Shown here piece after piece: positions 31,221 through 41,951 of a DNA stretch of 50,968 nt. Each line of letters opens with the position of its first letter. The first letter of the stretch is position 1. This DNA is from Pseudomonadota bacterium (lineage in GTDB: Bacteria; Pseudomonadota; Gammaproteobacteria; Steroidobacterales; Woeseiaceae), in contig JADFNS010000016.1 of the NCBI GenBank assembly GCA_022563255.1, positions 14,438 to 65,405 of the forward strand, given 5' to 3'. Position numbers and translations under genes: made by a program. The notes below the pieces were generated by a model. The model was not told the DNA's origin. It saw only the letters and a list, made by a program, of their open reading frames with translations, and made no database searches.

Positions 31221-32063
31221 ATGATACTTAACGGCAAGACCGTGATCGTCACAGGCGGCTCTGCGGGCGTGGGTGCCGCCGCCGCACGCATGTTTGCCGA
31301 GGCCGGCGCCAACCTGATGCTTGTTGCCCGCGACAAGAAAAATCTTGAAGCGATCGCCGAGGAGTTGCGCGAAAAGACTCGCGTCGAAATATTTGCGATG
31401 GACGTTGCTGATCCGGATGCGTGTGTCGATCTCTTCAAAAAAGCGCAATTGGAATTTGGACGCGTGGACGTGCTGGTCAACAACGCGGGATTTCACAAGC
31501 GCGGCAATGTCGAGGATGTCAGCGCCGCCGATCTTGGCAAAATAATTGACGTCAATTTGAAAGCGCCTGTCATGCTGAGCCGAATTGCATTGCCGTACCT
31601 TCGCGACGCCGGTGGTGGCGCGATCATCAATGTGGGTTCACTGGCGGGTCGTACGCCCATCCCTGGAAGCGCGGGCTATGCTGCGAGCAAGGCGGGCTTG
31701 AGATCTTTTACTTACGCGTTGGGCGTCGAGCTGGCGGATGCCAATATCAAACTGGCAGTCGTGTCTCCTGGACCGATCGACACCGGATTCATCATGGAGG
31801 ACATCGACGCGACGTCGGATTTGACCTTTTCGCAGCCGCTCAGTACTGCTGACGAAGTCGCTCAGGCGATTCTGGATTTGTGCGGTAACAAAGTAACTGA
31901 GCAGTCAATGCCGCGAATAAGCGGGCTTTTGACGATGTTGATGTATTTATTTCCGTGGATCGGACCCAAAATGAGGCCGATACTGGAGCGTAAAGGCGCC
32001 AAGGTCAAAGCGCGAATCAAAGCTGAGCGAAAGCGTCACGAGTCAGATTCTCCCGACCATTAA
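31221..32063 (+). CDS. Short-chain dehydrogenase/reductase (SDR)
   Basis: This 280-residue NAD(P)-dependent oxidoreductase has a Rossmann cofactor motif TGGSAGVG (about 11-18), NNAG (about 90-93), the catalytic Ser in INVGSLAGR, and YAASK with the catalytic Tyr and Lys (about 153-157). PGPIDTGF follows. The substrate is not predictable. The C-terminal segment after about 235 has a hydrophobic stretch and a very basic tail (KVKARIKAERKR), suggesting membrane association. The 3' end overlaps the convergent pepQ by 47 bases. Confidence 0.9.
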   Translation: MILNGKTVIVTGGSAGVGAAAARMFAEAGANLMLVARDKKNLEAIAEELREKTRVEIFAMDVADPDACVDLFKKAQLEFGRVDVLVNNAGFHKRGNVEDVSAADLGKIIDVNLKAPVMLSRIALPYLRDAGGGAIINVGSLAGRTPIPGSAGYAASKAGLRSFTYALGVELADANIKLAVVSPGPIDTGFIMEDIDATSDLTFSQPLSTADEVAQAILDLCGNKVTEQSMPRISGLLTMLMYLFPWIGPKMRPILERKGAKVKARIKAERKRHESDSPDH

Positions 32064-33363
32064 CCAGCACGCGAACGTTGTCTTCGATACGGATACCGCC
32101 AAACGGCCGTAGCCAGTCAACGGCGTCCCAGTTGACGTGATTCTCTGCTGGCGCGCCCCGCAGGTTTTCAAGCAGCATGTCGATGGCATACAGGCCTGGT
32201 TCGATGGTCAGGACCATGTTTTCTTCGAGTTCTCGCGTCAGGCGCAAAAACGGGTGTCCGCTGGGCGGGTCAATAGTCGTTCCGGATTCGCCCTCCATGA
32301 AGCCACCTACGTCGTGAACCTGTATGCCGAGCAGGTGCCCAAGGCCGTGCGGGAAGAAAGCCGACGTAACTCCGGTTTCAAGCAGCGTGTCGGGACTGCC
32401 GGTCGCGAGTCCCGCATCCACCAGAATACCGGCGAGCATTTTGTGAGTGCTTATATGCAAATCGCGAAAGTCGACGCCAGCCTGAACCCGGTTGACAATG
32501 TCCAGTTGCATCGCGTCCATGCTGTCAATAAGGTCCTGAAAACGCGAATCGCTGCGGGAATAGGTGCGTGTTATATCTGATGCATAGCCGTGCACAATGG
32601 CGCCGGCATCGATCAGGAACGATCGCGATTCGGCCGGCGCCTGCCGGTCGAGGTTCGTGTAATGCAATACCGAGCCGTGCTCGTTCAGCGCTACGATATT
32701 ACTGTACGGCAATTCCGGTTCGGTGTGGCTGCTTGCCTTGCAATAGGCGCGGTGAATCTCGAATTCGCTCAACCCGTCCCGAAATGCCGCCTTTGCAGCC
32801 GCATGCCCGACCACGCCGCGCTGCGAAGCGAGCCGCATGGTGGCGAGTTCGTATTGAGTCTTGACGCCGCGGGCGTAATGCAAAATATTAACGGCTGTCG
32901 TCGGGTTGACGCGTTCGATACCGAATGTCGACGCATCGTCTTCGATCTCTCCGATGACAATGCACTTGTCGCGTGCCGTCGGTAAATGTTGGGCGATGTC
33001 ATCCGTGGAATGAACAACTCGAATATCGAACTGATTCGTCCAGTAGCCAGCGGGCGCGCCAGGTACGACGTGCCAGTAATCGTGCGGCTGATAATAGATA
33101 AGTATCGGCGTTTCGCCCGGCGTGTAGACGATGTAGGAAAACGGCAGATTCGCAAGCGGCACCCAGCTGAGAAAATGCGGGTTCGGTTTGAACGGCAATT
33201 GATAGTCGTCGAGAAACGCGATTTTCGGGTTTCCGGAGTATACGACTGCATGGCTGGCGCCGGCTTGTTCCAATGCGTGGTCGTGTCGCTCCGCGACGGC
33301 CGCGATATGCTCGGCGTAGAGCGAGCCGAGCGCCGGATTCTCGTCTGTGTATTCATCAGGCAT
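32017..33363 (-). CDS. pepQ: Xaa-Pro dipeptidase PepQ
   Basis: PepQ cleaves dipeptides with proline at the second position and belongs to the M24B metallopeptidases; cytoplasmic. The 448-residue product resembles E. coli PepQ (443) throughout, including SWVPLANLPF, YSNIVALNEHGSVLHYTNLD and FLIDAGAIVHGYASDITRTY with two metal Asp residues. The other ligands are in HGLGHLLGIQVHDVGG, LTIEPGLY and GGIRIEDNV. ATG 33363 is preferred; a GTG at 33387 adds eight residues. It is divergent from the next gene. Confidence 0.93.
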   Translation of the reverse strand: MPDEYTDENPALGSLYAEHIAAVAERHDHALEQAGASHAVVYSGNPKIAFLDDYQLPFKPNPHFLSWVPLANLPFSYIVYTPGETPILIYYQPHDYWHVVPGAPAGYWTNQFDIRVVHSTDDIAQHLPTARDKCIVIGEIEDDASTFGIERVNPTTAVNILHYARGVKTQYELATMRLASQRGVVGHAAAKAAFRDGLSEFEIHRAYCKASSHTEPELPYSNIVALNEHGSVLHYTNLDRQAPAESRSFLIDAGAIVHGYASDITRTYSRSDSRFQDLIDSMDAMQLDIVNRVQAGVDFRDLHISTHKMLAGILVDAGLATGSPDTLLETGVTSAFFPHGLGHLLGIQVHDVGGFMEGESGTTIDPPSGHPFLRLTRELEENMVLTIEPGLYAIDMLLENLRGAPAENHVNWDAVDWLRPFGGIRIEDNVRVLVNGRENLTRDAFAQL

Positions 33364-33439
33364 GGGTAAATCATACCCTGTTGCCACCGTCGGCGGCGAA
33401 TGCCATCATTGGCGCCCCTGCCCGTTTGTGGAGTTAAGG

Positions 33440-35155
<1,716 letters not shown>

Positions 35156-35157
35156 GA

Positions 35158-36168
35158 ATGACGCAAGAGATTTATCTTACGGGGATTACGACCACGGGCA
35201 CGCCGCATATTGGCAACTACGTCGGCGCTATTCGCCCAGGAGTTGATGCGAGCAAAGATCCACGGAAGAAAAACTATTATTTTCTTGCCGACTACCACGC
35301 ACTGGCAAAGTGCGGCGACCCGGACAACATCAGTCAGTCAACGCTGGAAATAGCAGCAGCGTGGCTGGCGCTTGGGATGGACGTGGATAACGCGGTGTTC
35401 TACAGGCAGTCCGATATTCCGGAAATTCCCGAGCTGACATGGATTCTGACCAGCATGACGGCCAAGGGCCTGATGAATCGGGCGCATTCGTACAAGGCCG
35501 CCGTGCAGGCGAATGTTGAGGGCGGCAACAACGACCCGGACAAAGGCATTACGATGGCTTTGTACAGTTACCCGATATTGATGGCAGCCGACATCCTGAT
35601 GTTTGACGCCACAAAAGTGCCGGTCGGGCGCGATCAGAAACAGCATGTAGAAATGGCCCGCGATATTGCGCAGCGATTCAATCATCATTTCGGCGACGTG
35701 CTCGTAGTGCCGGAGGCAGTTATCGATGACGATATGGCCGTGTTGTCAGGCCTCGATGGTCGCAAAATGTCGAAGAGTTACAACAATACGATTCCGATGT
35801 TCGCGCCCGAGAAGCAGCTTAGAAAATTGATCATGAAGATTAAAACAAACAGCCTGGAACCGGGCGAGCCGAAACAAGTCGAGGGCAGTACTCTGTACGA
35901 TATCTACAAAGCGTTCGCGACGCCCGAAGAAACAGCGGAGATCGAAAAACTCTATGTGGAAGGTATCGCGTGGGGCGCGATGAAGCAGAAGTTGTTTGAG
36001 CATATCAATGATCACCTCGGACCAGCCCGTGATGAGTACGAACGGTTGATCGCCGATCCAGCGGTCGTTGAAGCGGAATTATTGAAAGGAGCGGCGCGGG
36101 CCCGCGAGGTTGCCGCGCCTAAGCTGGATAAAATCCGGAATGCAATCGGCATACGGAAATTACGGTAG
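35158..36168 (+). CDS. trpS: Tryptophan--tRNA ligase
   Basis: TrpS charges tRNA-Trp. The 336-residue class I synthetase has the HIGH variant in TGTPHIGNYVGA (about 13-24) and the KMSKS loop in GLDGRKMSKSYNN (about 198-210). ATG 35158 sits on AGGAATG two bases after the previous stop, so the two genes may share a transcript. The length matches E. coli (334). The GC-rich C-terminal KGAARAREVAAP segment is normal for the family. Confidence 0.96.
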   Translation: MTQEIYLTGITTTGTPHIGNYVGAIRPGVDASKDPRKKNYYFLADYHALAKCGDPDNISQSTLEIAAAWLALGMDVDNAVFYRQSDIPEIPELTWILTSMTAKGLMNRAHSYKAAVQANVEGGNNDPDKGITMALYSYPILMAADILMFDATKVPVGRDQKQHVEMARDIAQRFNHHFGDVLVVPEAVIDDDMAVLSGLDGRKMSKSYNNTIPMFAPEKQLRKLIMKIKTNSLEPGEPKQVEGSTLYDIYKAFATPEETAEIEKLYVEGIAWGAMKQKLFEHINDHLGPARDEYERLIADPAVVEAELLKGAARAREVAAPKLDKIRNAIGIRKLR

Positions 36169-36194
36169 TCAAAATTTTTAACCTGGAGTTTTTT

Positions 36195-36898
36195 ATGATT
36201 CGAGTCGCAGTACTTTGCGTGACGTTATTGCTTGTTGGTGCTTGCGTGGCACCGGTTTCGACGATGTCGAGGCCTGACACCTATTATGACGCCGCTTTGT
36301 CGCAGAAGTTGGCTTTTGCCGACTCACTGTTTTCAGGTGATGCGGCAGTACTCTCCGATGAGGCCATACGTTCGATACTAAATTACAAGTATGTGCCGCC
36401 GGCCCAAAGCCGAATCGCGTTGTTGCCGTTCGGGCGTGAGGTGTGGTCCGGATGGTCGGAAGAACTCGCGCTGTCTACCGAACAAATGAGAAGCGGCGTC
36501 ATAGATCGGTTACTGTCGTCGCCCAAGATTTACGACGCATCGTATCTGCCATCGATTTTGATTCCGAAGACGCGCACAGTGCCGCATCTTCGAGAAGCGG
36601 CCGCGCGCTACCAGGCGGATCTACTGCTTGTGTACAGAAGCTACTGCATGAGCTTCGAACGATACCGATTTTTTCGGCTGATGAGTCCCGAGCGTTCTGC
36701 GGCGTAGAAGCGGTTTTGCTCGATACCCGGACGGGGCTGGTGCCGTTCACATCGATCGCATCGCACACCTACGACATCAAGCAAAACAAGGACGACACGA
36801 ACTTTCGCGAAACGATCCTGAAAGCACAACTCGCCGCCACGGCAGAGGCGTTGTCAAAAGTCAGTGGGGAAGTCGTGCGGTTTTTGTCAGAGTATTAA
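36195..36898 (+). pseudogene. Lipoprotein of unknown function, interrupted by a frameshift
   Basis: The first frame (36195-36707) encodes a lipoprotein signal with a lipobox (LLLVGAC, Cys about 17), then a soluble domain, and stops after MSPERSAA. From about 36675 a second frame continues with SADESRAFCGVEAVLLDTRT and ends FLSEY at 36898. The frames join at a run of six T residues (36669-36674): one extra T, or a -1 ribosomal shift, makes a single product of about 234 residues reading RYRFFSADESRAFCGVEA. CTGGAG precedes the start. The family is unknown to me. A sequencing error is possible. Confidence 0.75.
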
Positions 36899-36925
36899 AA
36901 GGTGCCAGGTTTATTTTTGTTTGGC
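36899..36925 (+). repeat. Possible dispersed motif GGTGCCAGGTTTATTTTTG
   Basis: The 61-base gap after the broken lipoprotein contains GGTGCCAGGTTTATTTTTG followed by TTTGGC. GCCA and TGGC can pair. Very similar strings are often seen near IS200-like/REP-associated transposases in gammaproteobacteria, from memory. No transposase is present here. Confidence 0.3.
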
Positions 36926-36959
36926 AGGCGGGAGTTAGCTTAAGAGTCGAGGTTCGCAA

Positions 36960-37595
36960 ATGAAATATTTTTGGTTGCCTGTTTTCGCGTGCACGTTCTT
37001 CGCGCCACTACATGCCCAGACAGAATCTACTGCCGCTGAGTTCCCGACGATATTCTATCTCCACGGCCGCATTATCGAAGAAAAGGGAGCGCGTCCAGTG
37101 CATCGGCGTTGGGGCTTGTATGACTACCCGGCGATAGTTGAGGCGCTTGCGGGTGACGGCGCTGACGTCATTTCCGAAATTCGCGAGAGTGGCACGGATG
37201 TTGATGCGTATGCGCAGTCGGTCGTGGATCAAATCGACGATCTTATTGAAAGCGGCGTTGCGCCCAGCAATATTTTTGTTGTGGGTTTTTCGAAGGGTGG
37301 CGTGATTGCGATGTATGTTTCCGACAAGCTTGATCACCCAGACGTCAATTTTGTCTTGCTGGCTTCATGCGGTTCCTGGTTGTCGTCGAAGCCGGAAATG
37401 CGACCGACTGGGCACATACTGTCTATTCACGAAGAGACGGACAGGATTGGTGGATCGTGCGAGAAGTTTGCCAGTCGCAACGCGGATTTGGGATCGTTCA
37501 GTGAACTGGAGATTTCCACAGGAAAAGAGCACGGCGCGTTTTATCTGCCGCGAGCGGAATGGGTGGCGCCGCTAATGCACTGGATCGAAGGCTGA
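36960..37595 (+). CDS. Secreted alpha/beta hydrolase
   Basis: The 211-residue precursor has a signal peptide (MKYFWLPVFACTFFAPLHAQ) and so is periplasmic or secreted. FPTIFYLHGRIIEE (about 28-41) resembles the oxyanion region, VGFSKGGVIAMY holds the nucleophile elbow GxSxG (about 108-119), and a likely catalytic His is in GKEHGAFYLP near the end. The substrate is unknown. GAGG lies upstream of ATG 36960. Confidence 0.8.
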   Translation: MKYFWLPVFACTFFAPLHAQTESTAAEFPTIFYLHGRIIEEKGARPVHRRWGLYDYPAIVEALAGDGADVISEIRESGTDVDAYAQSVVDQIDDLIESGVAPSNIFVVGFSKGGVIAMYVSDKLDHPDVNFVLLASCGSWLSSKPEMRPTGHILSIHEETDRIGGSCEKFASRNADLGSFSELEISTGKEHGAFYLPRAEWVAPLMHWIEG

Positions 37596-37600
37596 TATTT

Positions 37601-38125
37601 GTGGGAAACAAATATCTCATCGAAACCGAGCGACTGCACCTGCACGCCATCACCGTCGACGACGCCCAATTGATGCTCGCGATCTGGAACGATCCGGCGT
37701 TCATCCGCAACGTTGTCGATCGCGGGATCCGGACACAAGAGCAGGCAATCAAGGCCATTGAAGACGGTGTGGAAAGATTATTCAAGGACTACGGCTACGG
37801 ACCGTACGGGATGTCACTGAAGTCGGACGGCGCGATGATCGGTATTTGTGGGCTGTTCCGGCGGGAAAATCTTGAGGACGCCGATATTGGTTTCGGAGTG
37901 CTGCCGAACTATTGCGGCAATGGTTATGCTGGCGAAGCGGCTGCGGCTGTTGTTGACTATGCGCGACGCGAACTTGGCCTCAGCGTTCTTACTGCGATCG
38001 TTTCTCCGGACAATAAGCCTTCTATCGGCTTGCTGGAAAAACTTGGTCTTAACTTTGAGCGAATGATCACGATGCCTGGTGAAAATAACGCCATCTGTCT
38101 TTACAGCATGGCACTGACGGACTAA
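37601..38125 (+). CDS. GNAT family N-acetyltransferase
   Basis: This 174-residue enzyme resembles RimJ/RimL-type acetyltransferases, which use acetyl-CoA. IETERLHLHAITVDDAQLML opens the fold, and the acetyl-CoA pyrophosphate-binding region is in PNYCGNGYAGEAAAAVVDYA (about 111-130), followed by VSPDNKPSIGLLEKLGL. GTG 37601 avoids overlap with the hydrolase gene; an ATG at 37559 would overlap it by 37 bases. The acceptor is unknown. Confidence 0.88.
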   Translation: MGNKYLIETERLHLHAITVDDAQLMLAIWNDPAFIRNVVDRGIRTQEQAIKAIEDGVERLFKDYGYGPYGMSLKSDGAMIGICGLFRRENLEDADIGFGVLPNYCGNGYAGEAAAAVVDYARRELGLSVLTAIVSPDNKPSIGLLEKLGLNFERMITMPGENNAICLYSMALTD

Positions 38126-38137
38126 AGAACGCAAACG

Positions 38138-38626
38138 ATGGATTTTTTCAAGAGTGACGGCGCTCGTACGGGACTGTTTTTCGGCGCGACATCCGGCGTC
38201 ATCACGACGCTCGGCCTGATGACCGGGCTGAATGCGGGCACCCAGTCGATTACGGCTGTGCTGGGTGGCATTTTGGTGATCGCTTTTGCCGATGCGATGT
38301 CTGACGCACTCGGCATTCATCTCGCCGAAGAGGCGAATCCGCAGTCGGATCCCGCGCATGTTTGGGCTGCAACGATTTCCACGTTTGTTACGAAGTTCGT
38401 ATTCGCTCTGAGCTTTGTAGTGCCACTGTTGTTGCTGCCCCTCGGACCGGCGGTCGCTGCATCCATTGCCTGGGGTATGTTGGTGATCGTCGTTCTGAGC
38501 TACTTTCTTGCCCGCGCCCGGGGCGAGTCCCCTGGGTACATCATTTTGGAACATCTTGGGATCGCGATTCTGGTCGTCGTCCTCTCGCACTTCATCGGCG
38601 TTTGGGTCGCTAAAACATTTGGGTAA
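38138..38626 (+). CDS. VIT1/CCC1-like integral membrane protein
   Basis: The 162-residue protein has about five hydrophobic segments. GATSGVITTLGLMTGLNAGT (about 16-35) and AFADAMSDALGIHLAEEA (about 49-66) look like the first transmembrane helices of vacuolar-iron-transporter-type proteins, which move ferrous iron or manganese. It is shorter than full VIT proteins (about 230) and lacks a separate cytoplasmic metal domain. Transport function is inference. It follows the acetyltransferase by 12 bases. Confidence 0.65.
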   Translation: MDFFKSDGARTGLFFGATSGVITTLGLMTGLNAGTQSITAVLGGILVIAFADAMSDALGIHLAEEANPQSDPAHVWAATISTFVTKFVFALSFVVPLLLLPLGPAVAASIAWGMLVIVVLSYFLARARGESPGYIILEHLGIAILVVVLSHFIGVWVAKTFG

Positions 38627-38722
38627 GTTATACTCGCGGCACACATGAGCCGGGAGTATCCGGTGAGTACCGAGTATGCAATCTGGTCGGACAATTTACC
38701 GCCAGCCGACGGAGAATAAGAA

Positions 38723-39346
38723 ATGGCCGAGCTGATAGATCATCCCTGCGTGCAACACAAACTCGCGATCATTCGAGACGTCGATACGGGACATAAGCGC
38801 TTTCGTGAGCTGGCAACGGAGATAACAAAATTCATTTGCTACGAAGCGCTGAAAAACATCAGGACCAGGGAAGTCCTGGTGCAAACGCCGGTTGCAGAGG
38901 CGACTTGCCGAAAAATCGATACTGACCTCGTCGTCGTTCCTATTCTGCGAGCCGGCGTTGGCATGTTGGAGGGCATACTGGAGTTGGTGCCGACCGCGCG
39001 CGTTGGCTTCGTCGGTTTGTATCGCGACGAAGAGACCAAGCTGCCGGTAACCTATTACGAGCGCTTTCCGCCACAGATAAAAGGGGGTACGTGCATTATC
39101 ATCGATCCCATGATTGCGACCGGCGGTTCGACTGTAGCGGCCATCGACAAACTGAAGGACAAAGGCGCCGAAAATATCGTCGTCATTTGCATTGTGACCT
39201 GTCCGGAGGGAATCGCGCTGGTGGAATCCGAGCATCCGGATGTACCGATTTACGCAGCGGCAATCGATGAAAAACTCAATGAGAAAAAATACATTGTTCC
39301 CGGCCTCGGAGATGCCGGGGACCGTTTGTTTGGCACCACGCACTAA
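38723..39346 (+). CDS. upp: Uracil phosphoribosyltransferase
   Basis: Upp converts uracil and PRPP to UMP in pyrimidine salvage. The 207-residue product is nearly the E. coli length (208). The PRPP-binding loop IDPMIATGGSTVAAI (about 128-142) and the uracil-binding GLGDAGDRLFGT (about 194-205) are intact. GGAGAATAAGAA precedes ATG 38723. Confidence 0.96.
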   Translation: MAELIDHPCVQHKLAIIRDVDTGHKRFRELATEITKFICYEALKNIRTREVLVQTPVAEATCRKIDTDLVVVPILRAGVGMLEGILELVPTARVGFVGLYRDEETKLPVTYYERFPPQIKGGTCIIIDPMIATGGSTVAAIDKLKDKGAENIVVICIVTCPEGIALVESEHPDVPIYAAAIDEKLNEKKYIVPGLGDAGDRLFGTTH

Positions 39347-39383
39347 AACATTAACTGAGGAGAAAACAACTACAAACGAACTC

Positions 39384-39678
39384 ATGAGCGTTACCTGGGT
39401 CGTGGCTCTCACTGCAGTAATGTGGATGCCCTACGCCATGAACGCGATCATGGTCGGCGGCATTATGGACGCGGTCGGCTATCCCGAGGAGCCCATTTCC
39501 CGATCGGCATGAGGCATCAAGATGAAGGCAGCGCATTACAATGCTGGCATGAAATGTCTATTTTTGGGCCCGGGTGGTGCACTTTGTGTCTTATTCGATG
39601 GCGATTCCGTGGGTGCGGACAGCGGCTTTCACCGTGGGCTGGGTTTGCCAGATTGCGTTGATTCTGCAGTTGATCTAA
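39384..39678 (+). pseudogene. Decayed MAPEG-family gene (nonsense codon plus internal deletion)
   Basis: The first 42 codons (SVTWVVALTAVMWMPYAMNA onward) match the first helix of MAPEG-type membrane proteins. They stop at TGA 39510-39512, where relatives usually have Trp in an SAWGI-like motif. The same frame then reads GIKMKAAHYNA, also MAPEG-like. Bases 39556-39678 in another frame encode the family's C-terminus, VYFWARVVHFVSY onward, ending LILQLI. About 40 residues between them are missing. So this is a real gene that has decayed. Confidence 0.8.
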
Positions 39679-39695
39679 GGAATCCTTGAGCGAAT

Positions 39696-41600
39696 TTATC
39701 GTGACTGAAACGACTCTTTTTTCATTTCCAGTTCGCTCCAGCGCTCAATGCGCTGCTCTAGCAGGACCTCAGCAACGCTGAGGTCCTGCAGTTTCCCGCG
39801 CACCTGTTCTTTCGCCTGCGTGTAGAAATCTGCGGCGGACACAGTCTCCTGCAGCGCCGCGATAGTGGCCTCAAGCGATTCGATTTCTGGCTGGAGCTGT
39901 TCGAGTTCCCGCTGCTCGTTGTAGCTGAGTTTGACTTTCTTCTTGTCGCGTTGTGGCGCCGTCGCTTTGCGTTTTCTTGCCTCGATCCCGACCGGGTTGT
40001 CGATTTCGGTCAGTTGATGTCCTTGCCGGAGCCAATCCGTGTAGCCGCCGACGTATTCCCGAATGCGGCCGTCGTCTTCGAAAACGATCGTGCTCGTGAC
40101 GACGTTGTCGAGGAATTCACGGTCATGGCTCACAATGATCAGCGTGCCCGTGTAGTCACAGAGTCGCTGTTCGAGCACCTCGAGAGTCTCGATGTCGAGA
40201 TCGTTCGTCGGTTCGTCAAGGACTAACAGATTGGCCGGTCGCGTAAACAGCTTCGCCAGGATTACCCGGTTGCGTTCGCCGCCGGAGAGCGCCTTGACCG
40301 GCATCATCGAACGCTTGGGACTGAACAGGAAACCTTTCAAATAACCAACAATATGTCGTTCCTTGCCGTTGAGAGTGATGTACGTGCGGCCTTCTCCAAC
40401 GTTATAGGCAACCGACTTTTCAAGGTCGAGCGACTGGCGCAGTTGATCGAAATACCCGATCTTGAGATTGGTGCCACGTTTGAGCGTGCCGGACTGCGGT
40501 TCGAGGTGACCGAGTAACAGCCGCAGCAGCGTGGTTTTGCCAACACCGTTGTTGCCGATCAGTCCAATGCGCTGGCCGCGCACGATATTGATCGAAAAAT
40601 TCTTGATGACATCTTCGTCACCGTAGCTGTAACTGACGTTGCGCGCGCGCACAACCTTGCGACCGGACTGCCCGGCTTCCTCAATATGGATTCGTGCCTT
40701 GCCATCTTGTTTGATCCGTCCCGCGAATTCCTTGCGCATTTTTTCGAGTGCCCGCACGCGACCCTCGTTGCGCGTACGCCTGGCCTTGATGCCCTGACGA
40801 ATCCAGACCTCTTCCTGGTCGAGCTTCTTGTCGAATCGGGCGTTCGCGACCTCTTCGTCTTCGAGAGCTTTTTCTTTCCGTTTCAAGAAGTTAGCGTAAT
40901 TTCCGGGCCAGCTGGTCAGTTTGCCACGGTCGATCTCGACGATACGCGTCGCGAGGCGCTGCAGGAACGCGCGGTCATGCGTTATGAACATGACGGCTCC
41001 GGGGTAATTGTAAATCCTGTCTTCCAGCCACTTGATCGTCGCGATGTCGAGGTGATTGGTTGGTTCGTCGAGTAACAGCAGATCGGGTTTTTGCACGAGA
41101 GCCTTCGCAAGCGCAACGCGACGTCGCCAGCCGCCCGATAACTCGTCCATCTTCTTGTTGGCCGGGAGATTCAGATCCGTCATGGTTTTTTCAATGCGCT
41201 GTTCGATGTGCCAGCCATCGTGCGAGTCGATTTTCGCATGCAAGGTTTCGAGTTTGGTCAAGGCGCGCTGGTCGAGTTCCTGACTCGACATGGTCTTGTA
41301 CTGTTCAAGCAGTCGATCGATTTCCGTCAGTCCGGAACGGATTACTTCGTGGACAGGGAGGTCCATCGCGTCCGGCAAATCTTGATGTAACTGGCTGACG
41401 ATCAAACCTGAGTGTCGAACAATTTCGCCGTGGTCGGGTTCCAGCTCGCCCATGATCAGCTTCAAGGTCGTTGATTTGCCCGCGCCATTGCGACCGATCA
41501 GGCAGATCCGTTCTCCGGACTCAATGGACAAGTCGGCGTCGCGCAGTATGACCTGCTCACCAAATTCCAGCCTGATATCGTCGAATCGAAGTAACGACAT
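39696..41600 (-). CDS. uup: ABC-F ATPase Uup
   Basis: Uup is a soluble ABC-F protein that acts on ribosomes and, in E. coli, affects transposon excision and replication-linked structures. The 634-residue protein (E. coli 635) has two ATP-binding domains: GRNGAGKSTT and LSGGWRRR in the first, GNNGVGKTT and LSGGERNRVILA in the second, with DEPTNHLD and DEPTNDLD. The C-terminal coiled-coil region (about 545-634) is Uup-type. The start at 41600 follows AGGAA; a longer frame antisense to slyX is rejected. Confidence 0.94.
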   Translation of the reverse strand: MSLLRFDDIRLEFGEQVILRDADLSIESGERICLIGRNGAGKSTTLKLIMGELEPDHGEIVRHSGLIVSQLHQDLPDAMDLPVHEVIRSGLTEIDRLLEQYKTMSSQELDQRALTKLETLHAKIDSHDGWHIEQRIEKTMTDLNLPANKKMDELSGGWRRRVALAKALVQKPDLLLLDEPTNHLDIATIKWLEDRIYNYPGAVMFITHDRAFLQRLATRIVEIDRGKLTSWPGNYANFLKRKEKALEDEEVANARFDKKLDQEEVWIRQGIKARRTRNEGRVRALEKMRKEFAGRIKQDGKARIHIEEAGQSGRKVVRARNVSYSYGDEDVIKNFSINIVRGQRIGLIGNNGVGKTTLLRLLLGHLEPQSGTLKRGTNLKIGYFDQLRQSLDLEKSVAYNVGEGRTYITLNGKERHIVGYLKGFLFSPKRSMMPVKALSGGERNRVILAKLFTRPANLLVLDEPTNDLDIETLEVLEQRLCDYTGTLIIVSHDREFLDNVVTSTIVFEDDGRIREYVGGYTDWLRQGHQLTEIDNPVGIEARKRKATAPQRDKKKVKLSYNEQRELEQLQPEIESLEATIAALQETVSAADFYTQAKEQVRGKLQDLSVAEVLLEQRIERWSELEMKKESFQSR

Positions 41601-41667
41601 TGAGAGTTCCTGAGCGTAACCTGTGTATGCTAAGGCGCAAATTGTAACCGCGTTGCGGGGATCGTGC

Positions 41668-41874
41668 ATGAGCGAGGAACGTTTTATTGATCTGGAGAGC
41701 CGGCTGGCCCATCAGGATCATTTATTGGATCAACTCAATGATGTTGTGACACAGCAGCAGGCGAAGATCATGCAGCTCGATGAACTCTGCAAGTCGCTGA
41801 TTCAGCGTATCCGGTCCATGGGCGATGACATGCCGGCAAGTGACCCGGGAGATGAACGGCCCCCACACTATTAA
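41668..41874 (+). CDS. slyX: SlyX protein
   Basis: SlyX is a short coiled-coil protein of unknown function. The 68-residue product contains a heptad-like stretch (EERFIDLESRLAHQDHLLDQ then LNDVVTQQQAKIMQLDE) and the typical end PPHY. The ATG at 41668 gives about the usual length (E. coli 72). It is divergent from uup, with 67 bases between their starts. Confidence 0.92.
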   Translation: MSEERFIDLESRLAHQDHLLDQLNDVVTQQQAKIMQLDELCKSLIQRIRSMGDDMPASDPGDERPPHY

Positions 41875-41951
41875 ATTGCGAAGGTGAACCCAAAACGCTT
41901 CACTATCGCGTTGAAATACTCTGTCACCACAAGTTTTTCCGGAGAGAGCTT

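Noticed and set aside
36088..36112. REP-like string GGAGCGGCGCGGGCCCGCGA
   Set aside because: It lies inside trpS and encodes the normal KGAARAREVA segment of the protein, so the resemblance is probably chance.
39240..39383. Longer reading frame ahead of the MAPEG remnant
   Set aside because: It is out of frame within upp and has no ribosome-binding site or family similarity; only the part from 39384 is MAPEG-like.
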